Assembly: GCA_047639575.1 (NCBI GenBank)
Contig: JBLIOB010000146.1
Location: forward strand, 1-10,029
Direction: 5' to 3'
DNA: 10,029 nucleotides
DNA from: JBLIOB01 sp047639575
GTDB lineage: Bacteria > Bacteroidota > Bacteroidia > Flavobacteriales_D > Parvicellaceae
The position numbers and the translations under genes are program-made. The notes beneath the pieces are model-generated. The model made no database searches. It saw nothing but the letters and a program-made list of their open reading frames with translations, and had not been told where the DNA came from. Shown piece by piece: positions 1 through 7,192 of the stretch; the stretch's first letter is position 1, and every line of letters begins with the position of its first letter.

Positions 1-590
1 ACAGCACTTTTTATAAACCGCTTGGATTAAAAACGATGGGCTATCACCCATTAACTAATTTGGACACTAATAAGCACCGCATAACTCCAACGGAATATGA
101 TACTTATTGGCGAGGAGAAGTCCTAAAGGGCTACGTGCACGATCCAACAGCCGCACTTTTTGGAGGTGAAGCAGGAAGCGCAGGGTTGTTTAGTAACGTT
201 CATGATTTAGGAATCTTCTATCAAATGCTCCTTAATGGCGGGACGTATGGGGGTAAACGATATTTGCAAAAGTCAACGGTTGATTTGTTCACGAGACATC
301 AACCGGGAACATTCCGAGGACTTGGGTTTAATAAACCAACGGGCCAGCGCTCAAGTACTAAATCTATAGATTGCCCAACTACTGGGTACGGTCATACTGG
401 TTTTACAGGAATATGTGTCTGGGTGGATCCCGTTAACGACTTAATTTTTGTGTTTTGCAGTAATCGGGTGCATCCAAGTCCAAGGAATAATAAAATCAAC
501 ACGAAAGGAATTAGAGCAAGAATGCATCAAGTTCTTTATAATCAAATATTAGGGCGGCCAGAAACACGCGACACCACGATGCTACCGTAA
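1..590 (+). CDS. C-terminal part of a serine hydrolase / class C beta-lactamase-like domain, probably of a GH3-beta-lactamase fusion (5' truncated)
   Basis: The reading frame is open from base 3 at the window edge to the TAA at 588-590, giving 195 visible residues; the true start lies upstream. The visible part resembles the end of a beta-lactamase/penicillin-binding-protein-like serine hydrolase. It has a Gly-rich FGGEAGSAGLFS stretch (coded at about 162-195) followed by a helix and MLLNGG, then HTGFTG, whose HTG (393-401) matches the third active-site motif of class C beta-lactamases (KTG/HTG). VWVDP and SNRVHPSP complete the last strands. The catalytic SxxK and YxN motifs would lie outside the window. 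From family knowledge, proteins with this ending in Bacteroidota are usually about 1000 residues, with an N-terminal GH3 beta-N-acetylglucosaminidase domain and a signal peptide; that half is not visible, so the fusion is inferred. A stand-alone serine hydrolase is the alternative. No clear terminator follows. Confidence 0.8.
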   Translation, partial: STFYKPLGLKTMGYHPLTNLDTNKHRITPTEYDTYWRGEVLKGYVHDPTAALFGGEAGSAGLFSNVHDLGIFYQMLLNGGTYGGKRYLQKSTVDLFTRHQPGTFRGLGFNKPTGQRSSTKSIDCPTTGYGHTGFTGICVWVDPVNDLIFVFCSNRVHPSPRNNKINTKGIRARMHQVLYNQILGRPETRDTTMLP

Positions 591-706
591 CTGAAATAAT
601 TCCTTTGGCATGATTTTGGACCAATGGATGGTAAGGTTTTAAGACTTGTAACGAAACATTGTTAAAAGGTTATAACAACCAACATAAAAACCAGTCTTTC
701 CATTAT

Positions 707-714
707 TATTTTTG
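707..714 (+). promoter_or_regulatory. Promoter -7 element (TATTTTTG) for the MORN-repeat gene
   Basis: TATTTTTG matches the Bacteroidota -7 consensus TAnnTTTG exactly. It lies 27 bp before the ATG at 742, so transcription would begin near 721 with a leader of about 20 nt. No TTG box is visible at the usual -33 distance, so the call rests on the -7 element alone. An imperfect inverted repeat, TTGTTA (659-664) and TAACAA (673-678), sits further upstream and could be an operator or chance. Confidence 0.5.
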
Positions 715-741
715 CGCTACACCTTCCAACAAACTAATTGT

Positions 742-2490
742 ATGAAGTATTTTTTTGGAATCATTTTCACATTTAGCGTAGCCTTTGCGTTCGCACAGCC
801 TAAGGGGTATTCTAACTCCATTGACGGTCTTCTTTCAGCGAATAAGATAATTACCTATTGGGACTTTGACAGCACCATTGTTCGGAGTGTTGGATACGTC
901 AATAATAAAGGATGGAATGATATTGGTGCCAAGCAAGGGCGATGGACCTTTTATTATGAGAACGGAAACAAAGAAGAAGTTGCAAATTACGACCGGGGAT
1001 ATCTCAATGGAAGAGTAAGTAGATATTATGAAAACGGGAAAGTTCAGCAAGATGGATGGTTTAAGTGGGATATTCAAGACAGCCTATACAAATCGTTTTT
1101 TCCAGATGGAACTCCTGCAGAAAAAGGAGCATTTAAGGATGGGGAAGAAATAGGTAAATGGTCTATATGGTACAAGCCTTCTAAGCAATTTCCAAAAACT
1201 CAAAAGCAAGAGGAATTTGAAATAAAAGATTCAACCAAATTTCTTTGGAATTACTGGAAGAATGACGGGAGTAAAATGATAGATAATGGCAATGGTGAAA
1301 TGTTGACTTTTCATAGTTGGGGAACCGTTAAAGAAAGAACTACATATGCAAACGGCTTAATGACTGGGCCATATGAAAAATTCAATCCAGCAGGTAAACC
1401 AAGAATTGTAGGAGCTCATTTAAATGGAGCCAAAGAAGGAGCATGGAAGTTTTATTTGGTTGATGGAGAATCATTGGATAGAGAAGCAATGTTTAAACAT
1501 GATACGCTCCATGGAGCGTATAAAGCCTATTTCGGAGATGGAAATATTCTAAGGTCTGGAACCTGGGACATGGGCAAGAAAACAGGGCATTGGATCTGGG
1601 GATTGAATGACGGTAAAGGTAGTAAGGATATGGAAGGCGATTTCGCGGAAGACCTTCAACACGGATTGTGGATCTATTATTACAAAAACGGAGACGTCTA
1701 TTATAAAGGTGATTATAAGGCAGGAATGAAAAATGGCACTTGGGACTATTTTTACAAAGGAGCTCGGAAATGGAAAACCGGAACATATACCGATGACATC
1801 AAAGAGGGAATGTGGACCACTTGGTTTGAAAGTGGAGAAATGTTGCAAGAAGGCGGATATAAGGCGGGTAAGGAAGAAGGGCCTTGGAGCAGTTGGTATG
1901 AGAACGGAATCGATAAAGATCAAGGCACTTACAAAGAAGGCAAGATGAATGGTTCTTGGAAAGGATGGTATCCAAATAGTAAAATGAACTACGAAGGTTT
2001 TTATGAAAGAGACATGAAGACTTCTGCTTGGAAATACTATTTCGATGATGGAAACTTAAGAGACGAAGGCAGCTGGAAAATTTCCAAGAAGCAGAGTCAA
2101 ATGGAAAAAATTATTGTAGAAGCAACAAGGTATAGAGAGCAAAGTCATAAAAGCGGACTTTGGAAGTCATACAGTCAAATTGATGGCAAAATCACAGCCG
2201 AAGGGCCATATAAGCTTGGTAAAAAGGAAGGTGTTTGGAGACATTATTACCCAGGAGGAGTTATTGTTGCTTATCAAAACACCTTTAAGAATAGTCAGTT
2301 GAATGGGAAAACCACTCAGTTTTCTAGAAGAGGAAAACCTTTATCCGAAACCTCTTTTAAGAATAACAAAAAGCATGGAAACATGATCATTTATGGTCGT
2401 GGTCAAAAAGTCATTTATCATGTAGTTTATAAAAACGGAAACATGGGTAAAGTTCTAGTTGAAAAAGGAGGTCAAAAAACTAGGAAATAG
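742..2490 (+). CDS. Exported MORN/YwqK-type repeat protein
   Basis: This 582-residue protein has an N-terminal signal peptide: Lys2, a hydrophobic core and a likely cleavage after FAFA (Ala18) before Gln19. From about residue 66 almost to the end it consists of repeats of about 22-25 residues built on GxWxxYYxNGxxxxxxxYxxGxxxG. This pattern belongs to the MORN-repeat variant annotated as 'YwqK family antitoxin' (COG2849). The repeats are interrupted near residues 446-470 by a more charged segment containing MEKIIVEATRYREQ. No catalytic motif, lipobox or type IX secretion tail is visible. The repeats are beta-hairpin-like and usually act as scaffolds; the 'antitoxin' name is a family label and nothing here suggests a toxin partner. 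I chose the ATG at 742 over an in-frame TTG at 712 because the TTG falls inside the -7 promoter element and would put ten polar residues before the signal peptide. The gene appears monocistronic. Its function is unknown; a periplasmic or surface location is inferred. Confidence 0.85.
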   Translation: MKYFFGIIFTFSVAFAFAQPKGYSNSIDGLLSANKIITYWDFDSTIVRSVGYVNNKGWNDIGAKQGRWTFYYENGNKEEVANYDRGYLNGRVSRYYENGKVQQDGWFKWDIQDSLYKSFFPDGTPAEKGAFKDGEEIGKWSIWYKPSKQFPKTQKQEEFEIKDSTKFLWNYWKNDGSKMIDNGNGEMLTFHSWGTVKERTTYANGLMTGPYEKFNPAGKPRIVGAHLNGAKEGAWKFYLVDGESLDREAMFKHDTLHGAYKAYFGDGNILRSGTWDMGKKTGHWIWGLNDGKGSKDMEGDFAEDLQHGLWIYYYKNGDVYYKGDYKAGMKNGTWDYFYKGARKWKTGTYTDDIKEGMWTTWFESGEMLQEGGYKAGKEEGPWSSWYENGIDKDQGTYKEGKMNGSWKGWYPNSKMNYEGFYERDMKTSAWKYYFDDGNLRDEGSWKISKKQSQMEKIIVEATRYREQSHKSGLWKSYSQIDGKITAEGPYKLGKKEGVWRHYYPGGVIVAYQNTFKNSQLNGKTTQFSRRGKPLSETSFKNNKKHGNMIIYGRGQKVIYHVVYKNGNMGKVLVEKGGQKTRK

Positions 2491-2530
2491 ACTTAAATTA
2501 TAATTAATCGGCTGGAATTCACTGAGCTGG

Positions 2531-2561
2531 TTTGCCAACTTCATATAATTTCCTATATTCG
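2531..2561 (+). promoter_or_regulatory. Promoter of the rimP-nusA-infB operon
   Basis: TTTG (2531-2534) is followed after 19 bp by TATATTCG (2554-2561), which matches the Bacteroidota TAnnTTTG -7 element at all but one position. The spacing is ideal for the phylum's primary sigma factor. Transcription would begin near 2568, placing the GGGGAC hairpin in the leader RNA about 20 nt from the 5' end. It is the only good promoter candidate seen between the MORN gene and rimP. Confidence 0.6.
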
Positions 2562-2585
2562 CAGCATCAATACGATATTTATTAC

Positions 2586-2614
2586 AGGAGTGGGGACGAA
2601 AGTCCCCCTTTTTT
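2586..2614 (+). terminator. Terminator-like hairpin in the rimP leader (candidate attenuator)
   Basis: GGGGAC (2592-2597) pairs perfectly with GTCCCC (2602-2607) around a GAAA tetraloop, followed by C and six T residues (2609-2614). The stem can extend outward by pairing 2586-2590 with 2608-2612 past a one-base bulge at 2591, including GU pairs. This is the form of a Rho-independent terminator, yet it lies downstream of the best promoter and only 31 nt before the rimP ATG. It could stop read-through from the MORN gene, attenuate the rimP-nusA-infB operon, or both. A terminator-like rimP leader upstream of the same operon is known from enterobacteria; homology to that element is not claimed. 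Confidence 0.65.
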
Positions 2615-2645
2615 GTAACTAATTTTCATATTTGATTGATGTAAG

Positions 2646-3119
2646 ATGATAGGTAAAACAGAAGTTACAGATTTAGCACAAGAGAGAATTGACGAGTTAG
2701 ACAAAGGTCTTTTCATTGTTGAGTTGACCATACAAGACAATAACTTTATCAATATCCTGATTGATTGTAAAGAAGGTCATGTATCTGTTGCTGATTGTAT
2801 GTCAGTGAGCAGAAATGTAGAACACAATTTAGATAGAGAAGTTGAAGATTTTCAATTGTCGGTATCTTCTGCAGGAATGGATCAGGCTTTTAAAGTACAT
2901 GATCAGTACATCAAAAATATTGGTAGAGAAGTTAAAGTGGTTTATAACGAACACGGAGGTCAAGAAGGAAAAATGATTGATGTGAACGAAAACCAAATCA
3001 CTTTACAAACGGAGACCAAAGAAAAAATTGAAGGAAAAAAGAAAAAGGAAATCGTGGTAAGAACCTACGAAATCCCGTTTACAGATATTAAACAAACGAA
3101 ACTTGTTATTTCATTTTAA
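2646..3119 (+). CDS. rimP: Ribosome maturation factor RimP
   Basis: RimP binds the free 30S subunit in the cytoplasm and is needed for late 16S/30S maturation. The 157-residue length is normal. The N-terminal alpha/beta domain (about 1-80) includes the GLFIVELTI strand, INILIDCKEG, a 'VADCMSVSR' segment equivalent to the family's DC..hSR motif, and the conserved SSAGMDQAF turn (equivalent to VSSPGLDRPL in other phyla). The C-terminal Sm/SH3-like domain (about 85-157) has the IGREVKVVYN strand and ends on the ITKTKL-type strand (here IKQTKLVISF). A Lys-rich loop, EGKKKKE, lies in the C-terminal domain. It is first in the operon, 12 nt before nusA. The ATG at 2646 has no clear Shine-Dalgarno, as is common in the phylum. 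An AUG-UAA pair sits just before it at 2639-2644. Confidence 0.93.
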   Translation: MIGKTEVTDLAQERIDELDKGLFIVELTIQDNNFINILIDCKEGHVSVADCMSVSRNVEHNLDREVEDFQLSVSSAGMDQAFKVHDQYIKNIGREVKVVYNEHGGQEGKMIDVNENQITLQTETKEKIEGKKKKEIVVRTYEIPFTDIKQTKLVISF

Positions 3120-3131
3120 AAAGGATATGCA

Positions 3132-4367
3132 ATGAACACTGCTAACTTAATTGAGTCGTTTTCGGAATTCAAAGAATTCAAAAACATAGATCGCGTTACC
3201 ATGATGAGAATTTTGGAAGACGTGTTCAGATCAATGCTCAAAAAGAAATATGGCACTGATGATCACATCGATGTTATTATTAACGTAGATAAGGGTGACC
3301 TCGAGATCTGGTTGAACAGAGAAATCGTATATGACGGGGAGGTTGAAGATGAGAACACTCAAATTTCATACACCGATGCGATTGCTATTGAACCAGATTT
3401 TGAAGTTGAGGAAGAAGTTTCTCAAGAAATCAAATTCGATGATTTTGGTAGGCGAAACATTTTGTCTTTAAGACAGAACCTTATTGGTCGAATCTTAGAA
3501 TTAGAGAAAGATCATATCTATAAAAAATACAAAGAAAGAGTTGGAGAAATCATCACTGGTGAGGTTTACCAAATCTGGAAAAGAGAGATCCTTATTTTGG
3601 ATGATGAAGGCAATGAATTAATCATGCCTAAAACAGAACAAATCCCTACGGATTACTTCAAAAAAGGAGATAGCATTAGAGCGGTTGTTCTTAAAGTCGA
3701 TTTAAGAAATAACAATCCTGTTATTATACTTTCTAGAACTGCTCCTGAATTTTTAGAGAGGTTATTTGAATTAGAAGTTCCTGAAGTTTTTGATGGATTA
3801 ATTACCATTAAAAAGATCGTTAGAGAACCAGGTGAAAGAGCGAAAGTTGCTGTGGAGTCTTATGATGACAGAATTGATCCAGTTGGAGCATGCGTTGGAA
3901 TGAAAGGTTCTAGAATTCACGGAATTGTTCGGGAGTTAAGAAACGAAAATATTGATGTAATTAACTGGACTTCAAACATGCAGTTATTAATTACCAGAGC
4001 ATTAAGCCCTGCTAGAATTGTGTCAATGGAAATTGACAATGAAGCAGGAAGAGCAGATGTTTATTTAAAACCAGATCAAGTTTCCTTGGCAATTGGTAAA
4101 GGTGGACACAATATTAAGTTGGCTAGTAAACTAGTTGAGTTAGAGTTGGATGTTTATAGAGAAGGTACTGAAGCTATTGACGATGTGGATTTAGAAGAAT
4201 TTGCAGATGAAATCGATAGCTGGATTCTCGATGAATTAAAGTCTATTGGTTGTGATTCTGCAAGATCAGTGTTGGATATTCCACCAGCTGATTTAGTGAA
4301 GAGAACTGATTTAGAAGAAGAAACTATTTTAGAAGTGGTTAAGATTCTTCGATCAGAATTTGAATAA
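3132..4367 (+). CDS. nusA: Transcription termination/antitermination factor NusA
   Basis: NusA binds RNA polymerase and nascent RNA and modulates pausing, termination and antitermination. The 411 residues comprise the polymerase-binding N-terminal domain (about 1-125), an S1 domain (about 135-200, GEIITGEVYQIWK to VIILSRTAPEF), KH1 (about 225-295, with GMKGSRI at 256-262) and KH2 (about 300-370, with IGKGG at 321-325). A short helix-hairpin-type tail follows (DSWILDELKSIG, SVLDIPPADL) and ends at EVVKILRSEFE. It is shorter than the 495-residue E. coli protein, which has two acidic repeats at the C-terminus; the shorter form is usual in Bacteroidota. The start has AAGGA (3121-3125) at a spacing of 6 nt, the clearest Shine-Dalgarno in the operon. 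Co-transcription with rimP is expected, given the 12-nt gap. Confidence 0.95.
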   Translation: MNTANLIESFSEFKEFKNIDRVTMMRILEDVFRSMLKKKYGTDDHIDVIINVDKGDLEIWLNREIVYDGEVEDENTQISYTDAIAIEPDFEVEEEVSQEIKFDDFGRRNILSLRQNLIGRILELEKDHIYKKYKERVGEIITGEVYQIWKREILILDDEGNELIMPKTEQIPTDYFKKGDSIRAVVLKVDLRNNNPVIILSRTAPEFLERLFELEVPEVFDGLITIKKIVREPGERAKVAVESYDDRIDPVGACVGMKGSRIHGIVRELRNENIDVINWTSNMQLLITRALSPARIVSMEIDNEAGRADVYLKPDQVSLAIGKGGHNIKLASKLVELELDVYREGTEAIDDVDLEEFADEIDSWILDELKSIGCDSARSVLDIPPADLVKRTDLEEETILEVVKILRSEFE

Positions 4368-4389
4368 GGTGGTCATGTGATCATAAACT

Positions 4390-4429
4390 GACAGATCTTC
4401 AAGCCGAGATCTATCATTAATTATTTTTT
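4390..4429 (+). other. Intercistronic hairpin with T-run between nusA and infB
   Basis: GACAGATCT (4390-4398) pairs with AGATCTATC (4407-4415) with a single C/A mismatch and an 8-nt loop. A short AT spacer and six T residues (4424-4429) follow. The structure is weaker than a canonical terminator because the stem is AT-rich and the T-run begins 8 nt after it. It could be a partial terminator, an RNA-processing site or a stabilising stem that sets the NusA:IF-2 ratio. The T-run also includes TATTTTTT (4422-4429), one base from the TAnnTTTG element, but no TTG box is placed upstream. Confidence 0.4.
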
Positions 4430-4447
4430 AGGCGACAATTTAATACT

Positions 4448-7135
4448 ATGGCAGCACCAAAACGGTTAAGCAAAGTAGCGAGAGAATTAAATGTTGGTAT
4501 CAGCACCATCGTTGAATTCCTTTCGTCTCAAGGTACAGATATAGACACTAGCCCTAATACAAAATTAGAGCCGAATGTGTATGAAATGCTTTTAGACGAG
4601 TTTCAAGCAGATAAAGGGGCGAAAGTTAAGGCGGAAGAAGCGTCTCGTCAGAAAAAAGAGGAACGCACAACTATAACAATCGACAGACCTGAAGAGGAAG
4701 TGGCGAAAGAGGAGCCTATCGTTGTAGCTACGCCAGCTCCGGTAGTTTCTGTGGCTCCGGCTGCCCCAGTTGCTCCGGTTACGCCAGTTGCTGATAAATT
4801 ATCTGGACCTTCCATAGTAGGGAAAATTGATCTGGCGAAAGTGGAAACTTCCACTCGTCCAGTAAAGAAAAAGGAAGAGTCTAAGAAGGAAGAAAAAGTT
4901 GAAGCTGTAAAGGAAGTTGAAGTTACCATTGAACCGCCAGCTGTTGAGGTTGCGCCTAAAGTGGAAGCGCCAGCCGCTGAGGTGGCGCCTGTAAAAGCTG
5001 AACCAAAGGTTATTGAAACAATTAAGGCAACAACTAAGAAATTAACTGGACCAGTTGTATTAGGGAAAATTGTACTTCCAGTAGTTAAAGAGCGACCAAA
5101 GAAGGAAGACCATAATAAAAGGAAAAGAAAAAGAATTAAGAAAGTCAACATCGAGAAGACCGGTGCAAATGTTGCGCAACAAGCCCGAAAAACGAGTCGA
5201 AAAGACGGTCAGAAAAATGAGGTTTCTAAAGAGCAAGTTCAAAAAGAAATCAAAGACACCTTAGCTAGATTAAGCGGAAAAGGTAAAAAGTCATCAGTAA
5301 AGCAACGTAGAGCAAAAAGAGATGCGCATGCTGAAAAAGCAAGAGACGAGGAATTGCACGCGCAGTATGAGGACATGAATCTTAAAGTAACGGAGTTCGT
5401 TACGGTGTCTGAACTAGCAACGATGATGGACAAAGGTCCAACAGAGATTATCTCTACTTTGATGTCGATAGGAATATTTGCTTCGATTAATCAAAGGCTA
5501 GATGCCGAGACACTTAACATGGTTGCTGAAGAGTTTGGGTATTCTGTGGAGTTTGTGGATGCTGATGTTCAAGAAACAATTGAAGAAGAAGTTGATAATG
5601 AAGAAGACATGAAGCCAAGATGGCCAATTGTCACAGTGATGGGTCATGTTGATCATGGAAAAACTTCTTTACTAGATCATATTCGAGATGCGAAAGTTAC
5701 CGAAGGAGAAGCAGGTGGAATTACGCAACATATTGGTGCGTATAACGTTCAAGGCGAATCGGGAAAAAGGATTACGTTTTTAGATACTCCAGGTCACGAG
5801 GCCTTTACTGCGATGAGAGCAAGAGGTGCACAGGTTACGGATATAGCGATAATTATTATTGCTGCCGATGACGATGTTATGCCGCAAACTAAAGAGGCTA
5901 TTAATCATGCTCAAGCTGCTGGGGTTCCTATGGTATTTGCTTTTAATAAATGCGATAGACCAGAAGCAAACGCTGATAAAATTAAGGAACAACTTTCTAC
6001 CATGAATATTTTGGTTGAAGATTGGGGAGGTAAATTTCAAAGCCAGGAAATTTCTGCTAAAACAGGAATGGGTGTTGAAGACTTACTAGAAAAAGTATTA
6101 TTGGAATCGGAGTTGTTAGAATTAAAAGCAAACCCTTCTAAAAGAGCAGTTGGAACTGTACTTGAATCAACTTTAGATAAAGGTAGAGGTTATATTACCA
6201 CATTATTAGTTGAAGCAGGTACGCTGAAAATTGGAGATGTGGTTGTTGCTGGTACCCAAATGGGTAAAGTAAAAGCGATGTACAATGAAAGAGGAGAGTC
6301 GGTTAAAGAAGTATTGCCTTCGTTCCCGGTATCTATTCTTGGTATGAATGGACCCTCTACTGCTGGAGATCGATTCAACATCATGGAGGATGAAAAAGAA
6401 GCGAAAGTTATAGCGACTAAACGTCAACAACTTCAAAGAGAACAAGGAATTAGAACTACTAAGCACATTACTTTAGATGAGATTGGTAGAAGATTAGCAA
6501 TTGGAGACTTTAAGGAACTTAACGTAATTGTAAAAGGTGATGTTGATGGTTCTATTGAAGCACTTTCTGATTCATTAATCAAACTAAGTACTCCTGAAAT
6601 CCAAGTGAACGTGATTCACAAGGCGATTGGTCAAATTACAGAATCTGATATTTTATTAGCAACTGCTTCAGATGCAATTATCATTGGATTCCAAGTAAGA
6701 CCATCTGGTCAGGCTAGAAAATTGGCGGAGCAGGAGCAAATTGACATTAGACTTTATTCAGTTATCTATAAGGCAATAGAAGAGCTTCAAGATGCGATGG
6801 AAGGTATGTTGTCTCCAGATATTGAAGAGAAAATTACTGGTACTGTTGAGGTTAGAGAAACATTTAAGATCTCTAAGGTTGGTACGATTGCTGGTTGTTT
6901 CGTTCAAGAAGGAACGATTTCCCGTAATTCTCAAATTAGATTGATACGTGAAGGAATTGTGATTCATACTGGAACATTAGGATCGTTAAAACGATTCAAA
7001 GACGATGTGAAAGAAGTGAAGCATGGTTATGAATGTGGATTGAACATCGAGAAGTATAACAACATTGAAGTTGGAGATTTAATTGAATCATACGAACAGG
7101 TTGAAGTTAAACGAACACTAATCAAGAAAAAGTAA
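4448..7135 (+). CDS. infB: Translation initiation factor IF-2
   Basis: IF-2 is the GTPase that places fMet-tRNA on the 30S subunit and promotes subunit joining. The 895-residue protein starts with an IF2_N winged domain (about 1-55, RLSKVARELNV). A low-complexity linker (about 60-310) rich in Ala, Pro, Val, Lys and Glu follows, with a basic block near KRKRKRIKK, then a second IF2_N-like domain (about 313-372). The GTPase domain has G1 GHVDHGKT (399-406), G2 GITQHIG (424-430), G3 DTPGH (446-450), G4 NKCD (500-503) and G5 SAKTG (536-540), all intact. Domains II, III and the fMet-tRNA-binding C2 domain follow, with GTVEVRETFKISK and the GYECGLNIEKYNN-type motif near the end. No Shine-Dalgarno precedes the ATG. 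The linker holds two copies of a L(S/T)GPxxxGKIxL motif. It is the last gene of the operon, followed by a terminator 25 nt after the stop. Confidence 0.97.
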   Translation: MAAPKRLSKVARELNVGISTIVEFLSSQGTDIDTSPNTKLEPNVYEMLLDEFQADKGAKVKAEEASRQKKEERTTITIDRPEEEVAKEEPIVVATPAPVVSVAPAAPVAPVTPVADKLSGPSIVGKIDLAKVETSTRPVKKKEESKKEEKVEAVKEVEVTIEPPAVEVAPKVEAPAAEVAPVKAEPKVIETIKATTKKLTGPVVLGKIVLPVVKERPKKEDHNKRKRKRIKKVNIEKTGANVAQQARKTSRKDGQKNEVSKEQVQKEIKDTLARLSGKGKKSSVKQRRAKRDAHAEKARDEELHAQYEDMNLKVTEFVTVSELATMMDKGPTEIISTLMSIGIFASINQRLDAETLNMVAEEFGYSVEFVDADVQETIEEEVDNEEDMKPRWPIVTVMGHVDHGKTSLLDHIRDAKVTEGEAGGITQHIGAYNVQGESGKRITFLDTPGHEAFTAMRARGAQVTDIAIIIIAADDDVMPQTKEAINHAQAAGVPMVFAFNKCDRPEANADKIKEQLSTMNILVEDWGGKFQSQEISAKTGMGVEDLLEKVLLESELLELKANPSKRAVGTVLESTLDKGRGYITTLLVEAGTLKIGDVVVAGTQMGKVKAMYNERGESVKEVLPSFPVSILGMNGPSTAGDRFNIMEDEKEAKVIATKRQQLQREQGIRTTKHITLDEIGRRLAIGDFKELNVIVKGDVDGSIEALSDSLIKLSTPEIQVNVIHKAIGQITESDILLATASDAIIIGFQVRPSGQARKLAEQEQIDIRLYSVIYKAIEELQDAMEGMLSPDIEEKITGTVEVRETFKISKVGTIAGCFVQEGTISRNSQIRLIREGIVIHTGTLGSLKRFKDDVKEVKHGYECGLNIEKYNNIEVGDLIESYEQVEVKRTLIKKK

Positions 7136-7160
7136 TCTTCTTGAGTTCTAGAAATTAATG

Positions 7161-7185
7161 AGGAGCCTTTGGGCTCCTTTTTTTT
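7161..7185 (+). terminator. Intrinsic terminator of the rimP-nusA-infB operon
   Basis: AGGAGCC (7161-7167) pairs perfectly with GGCTCCT (7172-7178) around a TTTG loop, and a run of eight T residues ends at 7185. It lies 25 nt after the infB stop and just before the end of the convergent SPOR gene. On the minus strand the hairpin also forms but is not followed by a T-run, so it mainly serves the plus strand. Confidence 0.93.
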
Positions 7186-7192
7186 GCCCTGA

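Noticed and set aside
591..706. Possible terminator after the serine hydrolase gene
   Set aside because: Only short weak inverted repeats (for example GGTT/AACC near 668-680) without a T-run; not enough to call a terminator.
712..741. TTG upstream start for the MORN-repeat protein
   Set aside because: TTG at 712 falls inside the TATTTTTG promoter element and adds ten polar residues before a clean signal peptide; ATG 742 is better.
1493..1923. Overlapping open frames on both strands inside the MORN-repeat gene
   Set aside because: The repetitive codon pattern of the MORN gene keeps other frames open by chance; none resembles a known protein or has its own promoter.
4648..5151. Open frame of 167 codons on the minus strand, rich in Ser, Thr, Gly and Ala
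   Set aside because: It is the antisense image of the Lys/Glu/Pro/Val-rich IF-2 linker; the biased codons remove stops on the other strand. It has no recognisable domain or start signal.
6190..6967. Several minus-strand open frames inside infB
   Set aside because: They are shadows of a strongly conserved gene with no signal peptide, domain or promoter of their own.
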